DNA of 64,000 nt from Symbiodinium natans (Eukaryota > Sar > Dinophyceae > Suessiales > Symbiodiniaceae). The stretch lies in the NCBI GenBank assembly GCA_905221605.1, contig CAJNDS010000163.1:145145-209144 (forward strand), written 5' to 3'. Below, one piece after another: positions 1-10,569 of this stretch. The notes below the pieces were generated by a model. It was not told where the DNA came from and did no database searches. It saw only the letters and a list, made by a program, of their open reading frames with translations. Each line of letters begins with the position of its first letter. Position 1 is the stretch's first letter. The position numbers and the translations under genes were made by a program.

Positions 1-180
1 GAACGCTTTTTCACAGCTTCAATAGGCAAAAGGTGAAGCCATCCACCTGAGTTTCTGGGTAGGTGCGCTCAAATCACGCTCCCACCATGATTGCAGGCAA
101 GTGCTTGTTGAACGCCACCGCAAATGGAAGGCTCTCAGGACGTTGCGTAGAAGCCGTCTTGAAGAGCCAATAAGAGAGCC

Positions 181-313
181 ATGTTGCCATCAGTTGTATC
201 ACAGCGAGCTCACCAAATGTGGCTTGTGGTTGCTCTCTTGAGTGGCATCAACCTGGTGGAGTCCAACACTGTGAAGGTGTTGATGCTACACAACTCTGCC
301 CAGAGCAACGCAG
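181..313 (+). CDS. Exon 1 of receptor-like gene: signal peptide and start of ectodomain
   Basis: The ATG at 181 opens a frame with a hydrophobic stretch (MWLVVALLSG, residues 13-22) ending in small and polar residues, which fits a secretory signal peptide. It is followed by a beta-strand-like TVKVLMLHNSA, typical of the first strand of periplasmic-binding-like domains. The exon ends at 313 in phase 1. Joining to 435 gives S-N-A-G-W-K-E-G-F-Y-D without a frame break. The ATG at 217 would shorten the leader and is an alternative start. Confidence 0.5.
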
Positions 314-3300
314 GTTGGAAGGACAGTCATGTGAGCTCACGTCGTAGCAGAGACAGAGTTGTAGCTTCAGATTCGGCGGCATTTCAACTCCTTCATGTAT
401 CTCCAGCTTGGCCCTGGTGTTGATGTTCTCTCAGGTTGGAAAGAAGGCTTCTATGACTTTTTCGTGCCGCAGATAAACGCACAAGGTTTCACCATAGCGG
501 GTGGGACCCAGCAGTACACCCTGGACGTGACACTCTGCGAGGACCAAGCCCAAAACCCTGTACCCGTACACCGTGTACGTGTAATTGCTAGGAGATTCGC
601 TGGGGCAGGGGGATTTGGGGCGCAAAGCGAGGAGGATCTCTCAGTGGACCCCTTGCCGAAGGTCACCGCTTGCGTCGATCGAGCGGAGAGTGAAGGTGTC
701 GATGCGATCGTGGTCGGAACCTCGAGCTCCAACGACGACATTAAGACCGCTGCAGAGGCGTACTCAATTCCCAATTTGCACTGTTCAGGCAGGGCACCTG
801 AGGGGCACCTGAGGGCACCTGAGCCGGTTGCTTCGGGTTTGAGCTCATGCCTTAGGCAGCTTGCATTCCGGGGCATTCTACATGGAAAGAATGAAAGGAG
901 AACCAATATGGCTCAATCTTGTCGGTTGCTCATTTGGGGTGTTGGTGGTGTTCCTTGCAACATCAAGAAGCTGGAACATCAAGAGCCGGTTCGTGATTTC
1001 CTCGGGCGAGCTTAATGTTCGCGATTTCGACGTTTTGCGCGACGTCTAATTCTTTCTTGTGCCCCTGCAATGAACTGATTTTGTGTGTCGTTCGATCCTT
1101 CACATCCTCTCAAGCTCATTCGGGATCTCTCAACCTGCCCTTGTGAATCCAGGGATCTAATGAGGGTGTAACAGGGAGGGAAAGTACCACAAAACCCGGA
1201 CTCTTGGCAGAAACATCGCCTCTCATGCATGTTTCTTAGTCACTTCGCTGGCTTTTGCTGGACTCGTGAAATTGTAGCATCTCTGAAAGACTACGACAAT
1301 CCCAAGGGCATACCCAGTCTTTCTTCTTAGGAGGTCGGGTAGGTGGAACAGGTCGAGTGCGGCGCTGCTACGATTTCCAGGGCAGGTTGCGGGGAGTAAC
1401 CCGTTTGCAAATCCCACCTCCTCTATCTTTGCAAAACCAGGATGAGAGTAGTCGACTGTCTTTTGCTTTTGCAAGCCTGGCATCGCAAATGAAAGAGACG
1501 GAGGTTTCGTGAGTCTAGAACTGTAAACGCTTGCACGCGCCGCGGCCTGGACAGGCCCCTAAGCTAGGTTGACCGTTCACACCCATGGAATCACATGCTA
1601 GGTCACCAATCTAGCCTTTATTTGGTGGGCAAAGCACTGCCACCATCACACCCACCCCATGTCACCGCGAGTCAGCGACAAGGTGGGAACCCCATGTCTT
1701 GGACCGCGGCGACACCGCATGCCTTCGGCCTGGGCCTTGTTTTGCTTTGTTCTGTTTTTGTTTTGCTTTGTTTTTGCTGTTGTTTTTTTGCTGTTGTTCT
1801 TGTTGTTTTTGCCTTGGCCTTTGCCTTGCTTTTGGTCTGGACTTTGGGTTTAGGGCGCCGTTTAGGGCTTTTAGGGCCCCGGCGCTTCGAACTTTTTTTC
1901 TGGATGTGGGTCTCTCGGCGGTGCGCCACGCTCGCCAAGCTGAGGCCTGCATCTGCCATTTCCCTGGTATTCCAGAGGTCCGATCCGGCAGGCCACTGTG
2001 ATCTTTGATGTTGAAAAAGCGGGACCCTTCCATGGTGTGAGAAGCAACCTTCTTCATGCAATCAGGCTGCGCTCTTGGAGCTCAAGACGGTTGTCGTGAT
2101 CCGGAACTACGACTGGGGGTTTCCGCGCATCTCCGCGGTCGCCGCAATGGAGTGGAGCCTTGAAAGCTCTCTGCAGGTCATTGGGCCGACGGCGGCCTGG
2201 TGTGAGAGGTGGGCCGACAAGACGACAACCTGCGCCTTGCAGAATGGCAACTGCCGATGTGGAACCCAGTCGGAATTTGACAACATGGGGTACAAGTACA
2301 ACGTTGCAGATATGCCAAGCTTCTACGAGGTCTCTGAGGCTCTGGTTGTAGAGACCGGTTTTGACACGCGCGGGTCCGGCATTTCTCCGGCTTTGGTCCA
2401 GTTTGTAGAGGGGATCATCGAGGACCTGTTTGCACATGTGCATGTGCATTGAGCATGCGCTGCAAAGTCTGCGGGATCCGCGGAAAAATGCCCGCAGGAC
2501 GTTCGGTCGCAAGGGGCAGATCCTGACATGGCCGCTTTGAAGCAAGCGCGTACGCGGAGTTGCTGGGACTCGATGTGCGCATAACGGCCGGCGATTGTGG
2601 GACTTTTTAGGTGGGCTCATGAGCCGGCCCCTGAGGTCGTGAATTGGCTTGCTGCCGCCCGCAGTGGCTTGATGGCCATGATGAATCAGAAGTTCGGCTA
2701 CCGAATGTATTTCGGAGGGCCCAACTATCCCGGAACTGCTTGGAACGGTTACGAGCTGCTCGGCCTGAACTCCCATTAGTGGCTGAAGGTAGCTGAAATT
2801 TAGACCATTTCGCTTTTCGGTTCGAGTCCTTTGTTGCGCACCGCATCGTAGAAACCGTCTTAGCAGGTCTTACTGGAGCAACGGTTCCGTTGCTCTTGGA
2901 AAAGACGAAGCTTTGTACAACATTGGGGGAGGTCAGTGGCACCACGAAATGGGCTTTTCCGATCCCATCTTCGGCTCTAGCCAGCAGATGAACGGGGTGT
3001 TCTTCCAGCAATTTGGCAAGTACCCGGGCTATGTGCTTGCCTCAGTTGCTGCAGCTGTCATGAACTCAGGGCCCAAGCAGTTTGGTGCGGTGATCCCATT
3101 CCGAGGATGCGGCGGCCTGTATGGCCGCGGGCATCTCTATCACCTTTGGCCTTTCGAAGTACGGCCAAGCATTGGATGGCCTCACTTTGGCCCAGCGTCG
3201 TGAGGAAATCCGCATGTCCGTGGGCACACTGAACGACGAGACCTTGTACGGACAGATCCGCTTCAACCGCTTCAACCAGAACAATGGCCGCATGAGTGTG

Positions 3301-6300
3301 AACTGGCAAATCCTGGAGGATGGCGGCACCAGGCAGGGGAGAGTCTATCACTGTCAGATATCGTCAGCATGCGGCCGGTCGAATGATATACGGCAAGTCG
3401 ACCTACATTGTGCCAGGCCCGTGCTGCCGCCGGAGGTGGGGTTCTCATTTTGTTTCTGGGGGGTTTTGTAACCGAACTCCCGTCCACTGTGGCAGGCGGC
3501 AGCGACGCCTTTCCGCTTCCCGAGCCCCAGCTGGGATGCGCGGCTGGGCTGCCCAGCCGGCACCTACGCCGGTGGCACTGCAACCCTTGACGTTCCCACC
3601 GAGTGCGTCCGCTGCCCTGAGGGCAGATTCCGCAACTCCGCAAGCCAAGGGCTGAACTTTTCGCAGTGCGAGCAGTGCTCCGCGGGCCTGGGGACCATGC
3701 CCGGCGTGACCGGGTCGACTGAGTGCGGCACTTGCCCCGCGGGCCGCTACCAGAACGGGGAGTCCGATCGGGGAGTTTGCAACCAGTGCCCTCTGGGTAC
3801 TGCGAGGGACGGCAACAGCACGGCAGGGTGCAGTTTGTGCGAGTCAGAAACTTATGCCGACCAAAGAGGTTTGGAAGTGCCTTGTCAACATACTCATACT
3901 TCTCTAAGCCATGGCCCCTTCTGGGCAACCTGAATGTGAGGCTTAGTATGATCACGGTGCATCGGGATCAAAAAATAGAAATAAGAATCAACAGATACAG
4001 GATCAGTTAACAAGGATGATGGATTCTTGTACTCGAGCTTGCAGCATCTCCTACTTCTAGCATCCTTCGCTTAGGAACTGTAGTTGGAAGCAAGCTTTTG
4101 GTTGATGATTGCGCGCGAGAGATGTGGAGCATTGTGGATGTCTGTACCTAGGTGTGCAAGCCTTGCCCATCCCGTAGTTCGCAATCAGATGTGGGACAGA
4201 CTTTCTGCATTTGTGACGTGGGTGCCTACAAAGATCCGGAGGACGTAACCCCCGTAGGCACTGTTCGAAGCTGCTTAGCATGCGATCTCATCCTCCCGGG
4301 CAGCACGACCCTGTATCCCAGCTCCAAGCACAGTCACGAGTGCGTTTGCCCTCCTGATACCTTTTGGCACCGGAGTTCTGCAACGACGAATGTGGCGGAA
4401 TGCAAGCCGTGCGGGCTGGGCCTCAACTGCAAGGGAGGACGCATGACGAGCGGTGGCCGCCGACTAAATGCAAGCATTGCCCCTCACCATCCTCCTCTGC
4501 AGGCTAAGGGGTACTCTGCTGGAGCCCCAGCCTACGAAGGTGCTGATCCATCTTACATCGTGGAGTGTAGCAGCAGCGTCCGCTGCCCTGGGGACATGCC
4601 GCTTGGTGAATGCCCTGGTGCCAACGAAGGTGTAGCCTGCCTCACCTGTCTTCCAGACAACTATGACGACGGCTCGACCTGCGTGACCTGCTCGGGTGGC
4701 GGCTTTACCATTTGGCCATTGTTTGTGGCCTTGTTTGCCGGGTTGGTATTGGTGCTCGTCCTCTACAAGTTTGCAACGAAAGTTGACAAGCCTCACAGAG
4801 ACTCGTTGATGACTGTGACGATTGGAGCTGGGCTTGCCATTGCCACCGTTCAGACTTTGTCTGCATTTTCCAAGGTCGAGGTGCAGTGGGTCGAGCCATT
4901 GAAGACACTCCGTGGGTTCCTTTCCTTCCTGACCTTTGACATCGGCATCCTCCGTCCGGGTTGCTGGTTCGGGAACGTTGACCCTCTGCAGAACTACATT
5001 GGATCTTTGATCATGTACCCCATGGGGGCCGGTTCGGTGATGTTGGCCTTTGCCATTGCGAAGTACTTGCTCAAAAAGGAAATAACTTTAAACCAGGTTA
5101 TCAATGCCCAGGGCTTGATCGTGTCGGCAGTCTTCATTGTCCGTGCCTGAGTGGCCCAGGTCGTGCGCGGTGCTGGTGCGGAACAGTAGTGGTGGAGCAG
5201 CGGTGGTTTATCGCACTCAGCAGAATTTGCGCATCTATCGGATCTGAGGCCCTGACCTTCTTAGCTGTGAAACCTTTTCAATGCATCGGAAACCCTGATG
5301 GGACGTCCTCCCTCGCAGCCTTCCGGGATGTCATTTGCTGGCAGGATGCCAATCACTGGGCCTGCTGGCAGCAAGATTTTTTGCACTGCAGAGTGCATCT
5401 TTGCTTTTACGGATTGAGTCGTTGATTCCTGAGCTGTGTGAGACTGCAAGAGCCTGCCCAGGGCATGGTCGGCCTCTCACTGCTGCCTTTCTTCGGCGGA
5501 GTTGTAACCTTCATGGGCCTCGTGATCTGGGCTGCCCCTGATCTGCATTGCGGCATTGCGGAAGCGATGGGGTCAGAGTGATGAGAGATGAGTGAGGGGG
5601 GGTGCTGAGGTCATTCAATACCCCATGAAGGTGGCGAAGCCAGGAGGCGTCAACTTCGTGAAGCGCTGGAATTTTATGTTTGCCCGCTTCAGCCCGACGG
5701 CTTACTACTTTGCCTTCGTGCTGAACACGCGCAACCTCTTGATCGGCCTCATCCCAGCGCCTTGAAAGGGACCCGACCCTAATCCAAGCTGACATCCTCC
5801 CACTGCGTAGCCCAGCCTCTGGACTTAGTAAGACTTAGTAGGTACATCTTGGTACGGGCTTAGGCTTTAAGGTAAGGCAGGAGCGGCAGCAGCGTCTGCG
5901 CATTCCCATGCTTCATCACCTGCATGCACCCCTCTGAGCAAGCCTGCTGAGGTGCTGTTGGTGGAGTTTGCTGAGCTCCAGTTTATCTTCCTCACGGTGA
6001 CTGTGGCAGTATATACTGTTTTGCAGGCAAGGTGGGGGCTCTGCCAGGGGTGGAGGGTGGCCGCAGCGCCCGCAGCGCAGAGGGTTGATGACACTTCGCG
6101 TGCCGCTGCGTGCCGTGTTGAGTGCCGCTGGCATCTGTTTTGTCTTTGTCAGGCGCGCATCTGGCCTTGGCGCACGCAGATGTCAAACTACATGGACTCG
6201 TGCTGCTCGGAGTGCACATTATGGCATTGCTTGGCGGGCATTAGTGCGTGGCCGCTGTGAAATTCTTGAAACACCTTTGAAGCAGAACACTCCACCCTCT

Positions 6301-8881
6301 CGTTTGCAGGCCTCGCGCTTTTCCTGATCACTGTCATTGTCGTTGGCAGCATGCTGCTGGACTTTGATGTGCAGAGAGGCACAGTGTTCATTCAGATCAT
6401 TTTGATGATTGGCACCGTGCTGGCGTTCATCGGCTTGGTTATCCTTTTTGGCACGGCGACATACCGTGCATACCGACCTTCGCGAACCTATGGCATCTTC
6501 CTGAGCCATCACAAGCTGGGGGCCGCCGTGTTGTCCAGGTGGTGGAAGATGATGCTCACCGAGCACATCAAGGACAAGGCGCGAAGGGGCATGCCAGGGC
6601 ACTGTTGAGACATATGCAGTCATGTGCACACATGCACACAAAAACACGCACGAGCATATTGGCAATGCTAAGCCTTAGCATAGAAGTCACTCGACATCTC
6701 CCCCGCTCAACCCATCTTTTCTGGCAAGAGGTCTTCTTGGACTCAGACGACGTCAACAAGCTGGATGCGATCATCGACGTAACTGCATGGGACTCCACGA
6801 ATGTGGTTGTGCTCATGACTCAGGAGACCGATGTGCGTTTCGCGTACGTTTCGCGTACGTTTCGCGCGATTGGGGGATATCCTAGCAGGTTGGAGGTGGG
6901 AGTAGGCCTGCAGTGGCACGATGGGGCCCCTGTTTGAAAACACAACGCCACCTAAACTCGTATTGCTTGTTTACCTTTCTGCTCATGTTGCCTGGATGGC
7001 CAGAGCACAAACAGGAGACCTTGAAGAGGATGTGGTGCGCTGCAGAAATTGCGAGCGCATGGGCGGCGAACACCAATATTGTGTCTTGTAAGGCACAGAA
7101 AGATGGATGCCAGAAAGTGTTCATCGAAAGCACGGTTCACTTCACCATGTCTTGCCTGTCGGTTTTTTCCTTGCGACCTGCCTAACTCAGGTACTGGTGA
7201 GTTGCGACGGCAATGGCTTCTCTGATGAGCTGATCGAATCGCTGCCTTCTCTCTGGACCGAAGAGCAGCAGGCAAAGCGTTTTTCTCATGGTCTCCCTTG
7301 GACGGAAGGGATTGGAGGTGAGGATGTAGATCTTGTTGGTGTTTAGATTTGTTCGGAGTGGTGCTCAGATGAGTGTTCAGGCTTGGTGGAAGGGTTGAGA
7401 TCTGGGTGTTGGGCGATGAAACTGGCAACGTGCTGAACGATGTAGGTTCTGAGGCTCGTGGTTAGCATCACCTCCAAGTTGCTATCGTTAAATTGCCTAC
7501 CATGACGAAAAGCCGGGCAAAGTAGTTGCGAGAAGCCGTCACAGGCATGTGACCCGCCACTGTTGCAGGCTTTGTAAGCCCACAATGATATTCGTTCCTC
7601 CCAGGCCGCTAAAACCCTAAACCCTCAACTGGCCTCAACTCCGCAAGGCAACGCTTGTCAATGCTGGTGTCACAATGAAAATGATTGAGTCTTGCCTACA
7701 TTTGTGAAGCTTGTGCCGGTTCTCCATGACACTTTATCAGCTGAAGCATCTGGGGCCATGGGGAAAGATCTGAGGTGGATTCCTATGAAGGACTGAAAGT
7801 GCGAACGCCCATCAAGTTGATTCGCAAGGGTGCCAAGACCAGCGAGCACGAGCATGCAGTGCAACTTGCATTGGCCCAGTGCAAAGGCGTGGGTGCAAAA
7901 TCCAGGGCCTGTACCAAGAGTATGCAGGTGTCAGCTAGATTTAATCATAACAGCTCTACTCCTCGTCACGCCAAAACTGCCTCCGGATCCCGTCAGGCCT
8001 CAGCAAGCGGCTGTTCAGCCGGGTAACCAAAACGGCATCCAAGGAGGAGGTGGGGAATCATGCAATCTGACCGACGTGCCCTGCTGCGACAGAGAGACCT
8101 CCTGCAAGTGGTTGCCAGGAGGCCAGCGCCATGATGATGCTTGGAGACTTGACAACACCAGAGTCGGGGAGCTGTTGCAAGGCGCCCTGCAGCATGCCAT
8201 GTAGGATTTCTATGATTGTAGCCGGGGGATTGCCTCGACGTCATACTGTTTATCAGACATCCTGTGTGCGGGAGGGGGGATGCCGTGACATGTCAGGTGA
8301 TCCAGTCCATGCTCCAGTCCAAGCTGCAGGAGTCCGTGGCTGTCTTGGATCCGGAGATTGAGGTTTCAAACTTGGACGTGCTTGCCGAGAAGTACGCGAA
8401 CGCGAAGGTGATCCTCGTGATCCTCACCCAGGGATTGCTTCAAGACGTCCTCTTTGCAAGCGCATTAGCAGCTTGCCCTGTGGAGGTCCGCGGGAACTTG
8501 GTTCCTATCAAGGCAGACGAAAATTTCATTTACCCCGACCCTACCTTCTGGGAGAAACTGGCTGCAGGGCAAATCTTCTCGGCTGCCCAGCTCGCCAAAT
8601 ACCACACTGACTTCGAAGGGGTGAGGGCTGCCTACGCAAGACTCTTTAACGTCCTGGCGCTCAAATTCACCTCCCACGGAAGTGAAAGCATTCAGACGAC
8701 CGAAATTCAAGTCATGAACGGGCGCTTGGCCCCCATGCTGTCAGCCGGCAAAGTCGAGGTGGACTTGAAGAAATCCCCGACGAAGCAGGCATCAATGGAG
8801 GTCGATGAGGCTGATAAGGTGGAGGAGCCTGTTTCCGACGACTACGGGTACCCAACGAAGGAAGAGATCAGGGAGGAGGCC
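181..8881 (+). CDS. Multi-exon receptor-like protein: binding-protein-like ectodomain, Cys-rich repeats, membrane spans, TIR-like end
   Basis: I read the plus strand from 181 to 8881 as one gene split by many short introns; its blocks are listed separately. Order: signal peptide, a ligand-binding ectodomain resembling type 1 periplasmic binding folds, ephrin-receptor-type Cys-rich repeats, a multi-pass membrane region, then two TIR-like segments. Such an architecture suggests a surface sensor with a cytosolic signalling tail; the ligand is unknown. All blocks lie on one strand in a sensible order, and several joins restore frame exactly (313/435, 6026/6153, 6578/6731, 6823/7015, 7080/7191). 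Donors are GT, GC and GA, as described for dinoflagellates. Some exons between 800 and 2050, 2440 and 2600, and 7320 and 8296 were not resolved, so two adjacent genes cannot be excluded. Confidence 0.6.
314..434 (+). other. Intron bounded by a 10-bp direct repeat
   Basis: A GT-AG intron of 121 bp. The 10-mer CAGGTTGGAA occurs at 311-320 and again at 432-441, so both splice boundaries lie inside identical sequence. Removal of one repeat copy plus the intervening DNA restores the reading frame. Confidence 0.55.
435..812 (+). CDS. Ectodomain exons, periplasmic-binding-like
   Basis: Frame 435 onward encodes EGFYDFFVPQINAQGFTIAGG, then a strand-like YTLDVTLCEDQAQNP to about 558. From about 650 the same frame encodes VTACVDRAESEGVDAIVVG followed by SSSNDDIKTAAEAYSIPNL. 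The pattern of an acidic helix, 'DAIVVG' strand and helix before a 'P-N-L' strand is typical of ABC-type substrate-binding or receptor ligand-binding folds. The stretch 560-645 looks less coding and may be an intron. The end near 812 is approximate because low-complexity GGGCACCTGA repeats follow. Confidence 0.5.
1020..2050. other. Non-coding, probable intron with T/G-rich low-complexity tract
   Basis: No convincing exon was found. The stretch 1735-1885 is a low-complexity run of TTTG/TTTTGC words, followed by TTTAGGG-like words (1848-1880). The overlapping open frames here translate to Cys/Phe/Leu or Lys/Gln strings and are read as repeat artefacts. Confidence 0.5.
2066..2440 (+). CDS. Ectodomain exon, periplasmic-binding-like
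   Basis: The frame encodes ALLELKTVVVIRNYDWGF, a strand of the type seen when a binding-protein-like domain begins its second lobe. It continues through WCERWADKTTTCALQNGNC, with several Cys residues suggesting extracellular disulfides, then a VADMPSFYEVSEALV helix and ISPALVQFVEGIIEDL. Acceptor candidates lie just upstream (CAATCAG near 2066). The exon probably ends near 2430, because the following 'HVHVH' codons come from an alternating GCACATGT repeat. Confidence 0.5.
2600..3333 (+). CDS. Ectodomain exons, C-terminal half of binding-like domain
   Basis: Three coding stretches are visible. At 2600-2776 the frame gives FGYRMYFGGPNYPGTAWNGY. At about 2905-3119 it gives LYNIGGGQWHHEMGFSDPIF and then QFGKYPGYVLASVAAAV. 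At 3121-3333 it gives SITFGLSKYGQALDGLTLAQ then RFNRFNQNNGRMSVNWQILE. The YGQI...FN...RMSVNWQI pattern resembles the last strands of branched-chain amino-acid-type binding domains. Splice boundaries were not fixed; the block around 2780-2900 is probably intronic. Confidence 0.45.
3510..3874 (+). CDS. Cys-rich (ephrin-receptor-like) repeat exon
   Basis: The frame reads GCPAGTYAGGTATLDVPTEC, then CPEGRFRNSASQ, CEQCSAGLGTMPGVTGSTEC, GTCPAGRYQNGESD and CNQCPLGTARDGNSTAGC. The recurring C-P-x-G-x-Y/F and C-x-x-C spacing is that of GCC2/GCC3 or ephrin-receptor-like repeats, found extracellularly next to membrane spans. The exon ends at GAA (3874) before GTGCCTTG. Joining to GTGTGCAAG at 4152 keeps frame and continues the same Cys pattern. 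Confidence 0.7.
4152..5149 (+). CDS. Cys-rich repeats followed by first membrane spans
   Basis: This exon is open over 990 nt. It begins with more C-x-x-C repeats (VCKPCPSRSS, FCICDVGAYKD, CLACDLILPGST, CVCPPDTFWH, CKPCGLGLNC), then CSSSVRCPGDMPLGECPG and CLTCLPDN. A clear membrane segment follows, GFTIWPLFVALFAGLVLVLV (from about 4700), and a second near MTVTIGAGLAIATVQTLSAF. Then comes a conserved-looking FLTFDIGILRPGCWFG and a third hydrophobic run, MYPMGAGSVMLAFAIAKYLL. The true exon end is probably near 5135; TGA at 5147 lies in or beyond a donor. The stretch 4446-4500 may be a short retained intron. Confidence 0.65.
5232..6152 (+). CDS. Membrane-region exons of receptor-like gene
   Basis: Small exons recovered by frame: 5232-5340 (ICASIGSEALTFLAVKPFQC, IGNPDGTSSLAAFRDVICW); 5461-5533 (GMVGLSLLPFFGGVVTFMGL, a membrane span); 5611-5760 (YPMKVAKPGGVNFVKRWNFM, then SPTAYYFAFVLNTRNLLIGL); about 5952-6026 (VLLVEFAELQFIFLTVTVAV, a membrane span). 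A GC-AG intron of 126 bp (6027-6152) follows, with CAGGC at both edges. The 'KPFQCIGNPDGTSS...V.CW' and 'RNLLIGLIP' strings look like conserved loops of a polytopic channel or receptor. A precise family is not assigned. Confidence 0.55.
6153..6578 (+). CDS. Last membrane spans and start of TIR-like domain
   Basis: A short exon from 6153 (ARIWPWRTQMSNYMDS) is followed by an intron. Then 6310-6578 encodes LALFLITVIVVGSMLLDF and TVFIQIILMIGTVLAFIGLV, two membrane spans. After the basic loop ATYRAYRP comes TYGIFLSHHKLGAAVLSRWW and KMMLTEHIKDK. The 'FLSHHK...R.....L' pattern corresponds to box 1 (F-L-S-H/Y) of TIR-like domains, placing the domain directly inside the membrane. The exon ends in phase 0 at 6578 (AAG before GC). 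Confidence 0.65.
6731..6823 (+). CDS. TIR-like domain exon 2
   Basis: This 93-nt exon is in phase 0 at both ends and encodes VFLDSDDVNKLDAIIDVTAW followed by DSTNVVVLMTQ. The FLDSDD-strand and the VVVL(M/L)T strand match the second and third beta-strands of a TIR-like fold (F-I-D-x-D-D and V-V-x-L-S/T). The preceding intron, 6579-6730, is GC-AG. The following intron has a GA donor. Confidence 0.65.
6824..7014 (+). other. GA-AG intron bounded by a 9-bp direct repeat
   Basis: CAGGAGACC occurs at 6821-6829 and 7012-7020. Splicing CAG to GAGACC removes 191 bp starting with GA and ending with AACAG. It gives M-T-Q-E-T-L-K-R-M-W-C in frame; the unspliced frame loses the TIR pattern. No GT is available at the donor. 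GA donors are described for Symbiodiniaceae. Confidence 0.6.
7015..7318 (+). CDS. TIR-like domain exons 3 and 4
   Basis: Exon 7015-7080 encodes ETLKRMWCAAEIASAWAANT-N-I; the R-x-W-C-x-x-E pattern is box-2/3-like in TIR folds, where a conserved Trp/Cys/Glu helix is usual. Intron 7081-7190 is GT-AG (110 bp). Exon 7191-7318 continues with VLVSCDGNGFSDELIESLPS and LWTEEQQAKRFSHGLPWTEG. The exon probably ends at GGAG before GTGAGG. The continuation up to 8296 was not resolved. Confidence 0.6.
8297..8881 (+). CDS. Second TIR-like segment and acidic tail
   Basis: The exon begins after ACATGTCAG and encodes VIQSMLQSKLQESVAVLDPE, then LAEKYANAKVILVILTQGLL and DVLFASALAACPVEVRGNLV. Next come PIKADENFIYPDPTFWEKLA and a helical stretch ending ALKFTSHGSE. 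The 'A.VILVILTQG.L...F' strand plus 'VPIKAD..F..P....W' repeats the TIR-like layout of the first segment, so this looks like the second half of a bipartite domain. The tail (KKSPTKQASMEVDEADKVEE, then PVSDDYGYPTKEEIREEA) is charged and probably disordered. It ends in phase 0 at 8881 before GTTTGG. Confidence 0.6.
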
Positions 8882-10130
8882 GTTTGGGTTATGGCTCCAC
8901 ACTGCATCGCACTGCACATGCAGTTTGCCACATGTCAGAATAAAGAATCAGCGTTCGGGCCCCGCCCAGGAGCTGTGAGACAAGCTGGTGGTTTTCTACT
9001 TTGGAGCCTGGCAAAGACAGTGACTCTGCCATTTTCCATACCTAAGGGTATGCTGCAGTATGCTATGATCCTAAAGGGACCCTCAGAAGCGCCCATCCTC
9101 GTTGTCTCGGCGGAGGATGTCCGCGGGAGGTTTGCAGCCGGTGTTTTCAGAAACACTTTGGACGTTTTTCTCTTCTCAAGCATTGAAAAGAAGTCCAGTG
9201 GCGGCTGTACGTGTATGAGTTCAATGCAGACAGTTCTGCAGACTAAAGCCATGTGCCAAGCGCCCTCTGGCTTGAGCCTGGTAGCTTTGACAAATAGATC
9301 TTATGCATGATTCTATTGCTTCTACGAGCTTATGCAAACTCTGTGAGCAGCGCATCAGGGTGAAATGACGTGGAACTAAAGCCGCCGTCGTGCGTCAGCA
9401 TGGGCTGATTGGGTTGGAACTTTGGGCAATCCTCGCCACTGTGCTGTGTGCGCGAACTGTGCGACCTTCTTCACCCTGAGCGCTTGTCATGGCCAGTGCT
9501 CGGGTTTGAGTGCAAGCTGATGGGCCATGACGGCTGCCGCAGCATTTGCAGGCGACAGCGCTGGCCACAGGGTAACTGTCACTGATTTCTGACGCCTCTT
9601 GTATATGAGAGCACGTTTGATCTTAGTTGCTCACCTGCCTGTCAGCCTGTGATGTTCTGAACGGTTTCGATCTGTAGCTTGATGATTGACTGAAAGCTTC
9701 TGCAGGGAGATGCTACGAAGTTTTCTTAGTACGAACGCTGGGCAGGAGTCACGCTTCAGCATCTTCAGCTCTGGTCTGTGTCTCGGCTGCCATGAAACTC
9801 AGGAAGCCATGCTCCAAACGGATTTCGACTGAGGCCTTCTTGGGATTGGCCGCTGCCGTGACCGAGACCAAGGAAGCCAGGCGGTGATGCCGGGATGTGT
9901 CTCAAATGCTTGCATTTGCCGTGTTCGTTTGAGCTGGTGCCAGGAGATGCCCAGCGCCAACGAACTCTACTGAGGCGAGCTGAACATTGCACATGGCAAG
10001 GTATGCAGTGGTTGGCTGAGACTACGAGGACTTGTTGCGTTGCTTGGACTGGCGCCAGCAGCCGGGATCCCATATTCGCTGCGACGCACGTTCGCATGAG
10101 AATCATTGACAAACCATCCCACATTCTCGC
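8882..10130. other. No clear gene
   Basis: The open frame from 8882 to 9310 is probably read-through of an intron. No coding pattern, structured RNA or repeat was seen in 9310-10130. Confidence 0.4.
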
Positions 10131-10133
10131 CTA

Positions 10134-10459
10134 GAACGGGGGAGTCTGACTTCGAAGAAGTGTCACAGACGCCCACAGAGGCTGGTGCAGTTGCGACCCG
10201 CAAGTCACCACAGCCCGGAGCGCAGAGTGCGCAGCCGACAAAGGCAGCCGACAACCAGGCCGTGGAATACTTCGAGGACTCCGTCTTGACATCGTTCTCA
10301 AGCTGCTTTTTTGTCAAGCCGAGAGTTGTCTTGGCAACAAGAGCTGCCTCACCTGGGATTCCAGTCAATTGCAGTGGCTGTTGCTCTGTACAGGAGATCG
10401 CACGGAATCGTCAAAGAGGGTGGCTGAACTTTGACCCCCAGTGGCTTCGGCTTGCCTAA
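10134..10459 (+). CDS. Possible exon, low-complexity Ser/Pro/Ala-rich tail
   Basis: The frame reads ESDFEEVSQTPTEAGAVATR, then KSPQPGAQSAQPTKAADNQA and VEYFEDSVLTSFSSCFF. The composition is like a disordered protein tail and the acidic start is codon-biased. It could be the end of the receptor gene or part of the next gene. Another frame at 10457-10560 gives LPNFPIHLTQPDAAGTARVT then IFTDEMLGVLKGWTDARHL, which is also exon-like. No function is proposed. Confidence 0.3.
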
Positions 10460-10569
10460 CTTTCCCATCCACTTGACCCAGCCAGACGCTGCCGGCACTG
10501 CCAGGGTGACTATCTTCACGGACGAGATGCTCGGAGTGCTGAAAGGGTGGACAGATGCTAGGCACCTGT

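Noticed and set aside
1595-2061. Overlapping 129-137-codon frames on both strands
   Set aside because: They translate a T/G-rich low-complexity tract in a probable intron.
2805-2835. tRNA-like GGTTCGAGTCC word
   Set aside because: Flanking bases do not form T-stem or acceptor stem, and no D or anticodon arm is found upstream.
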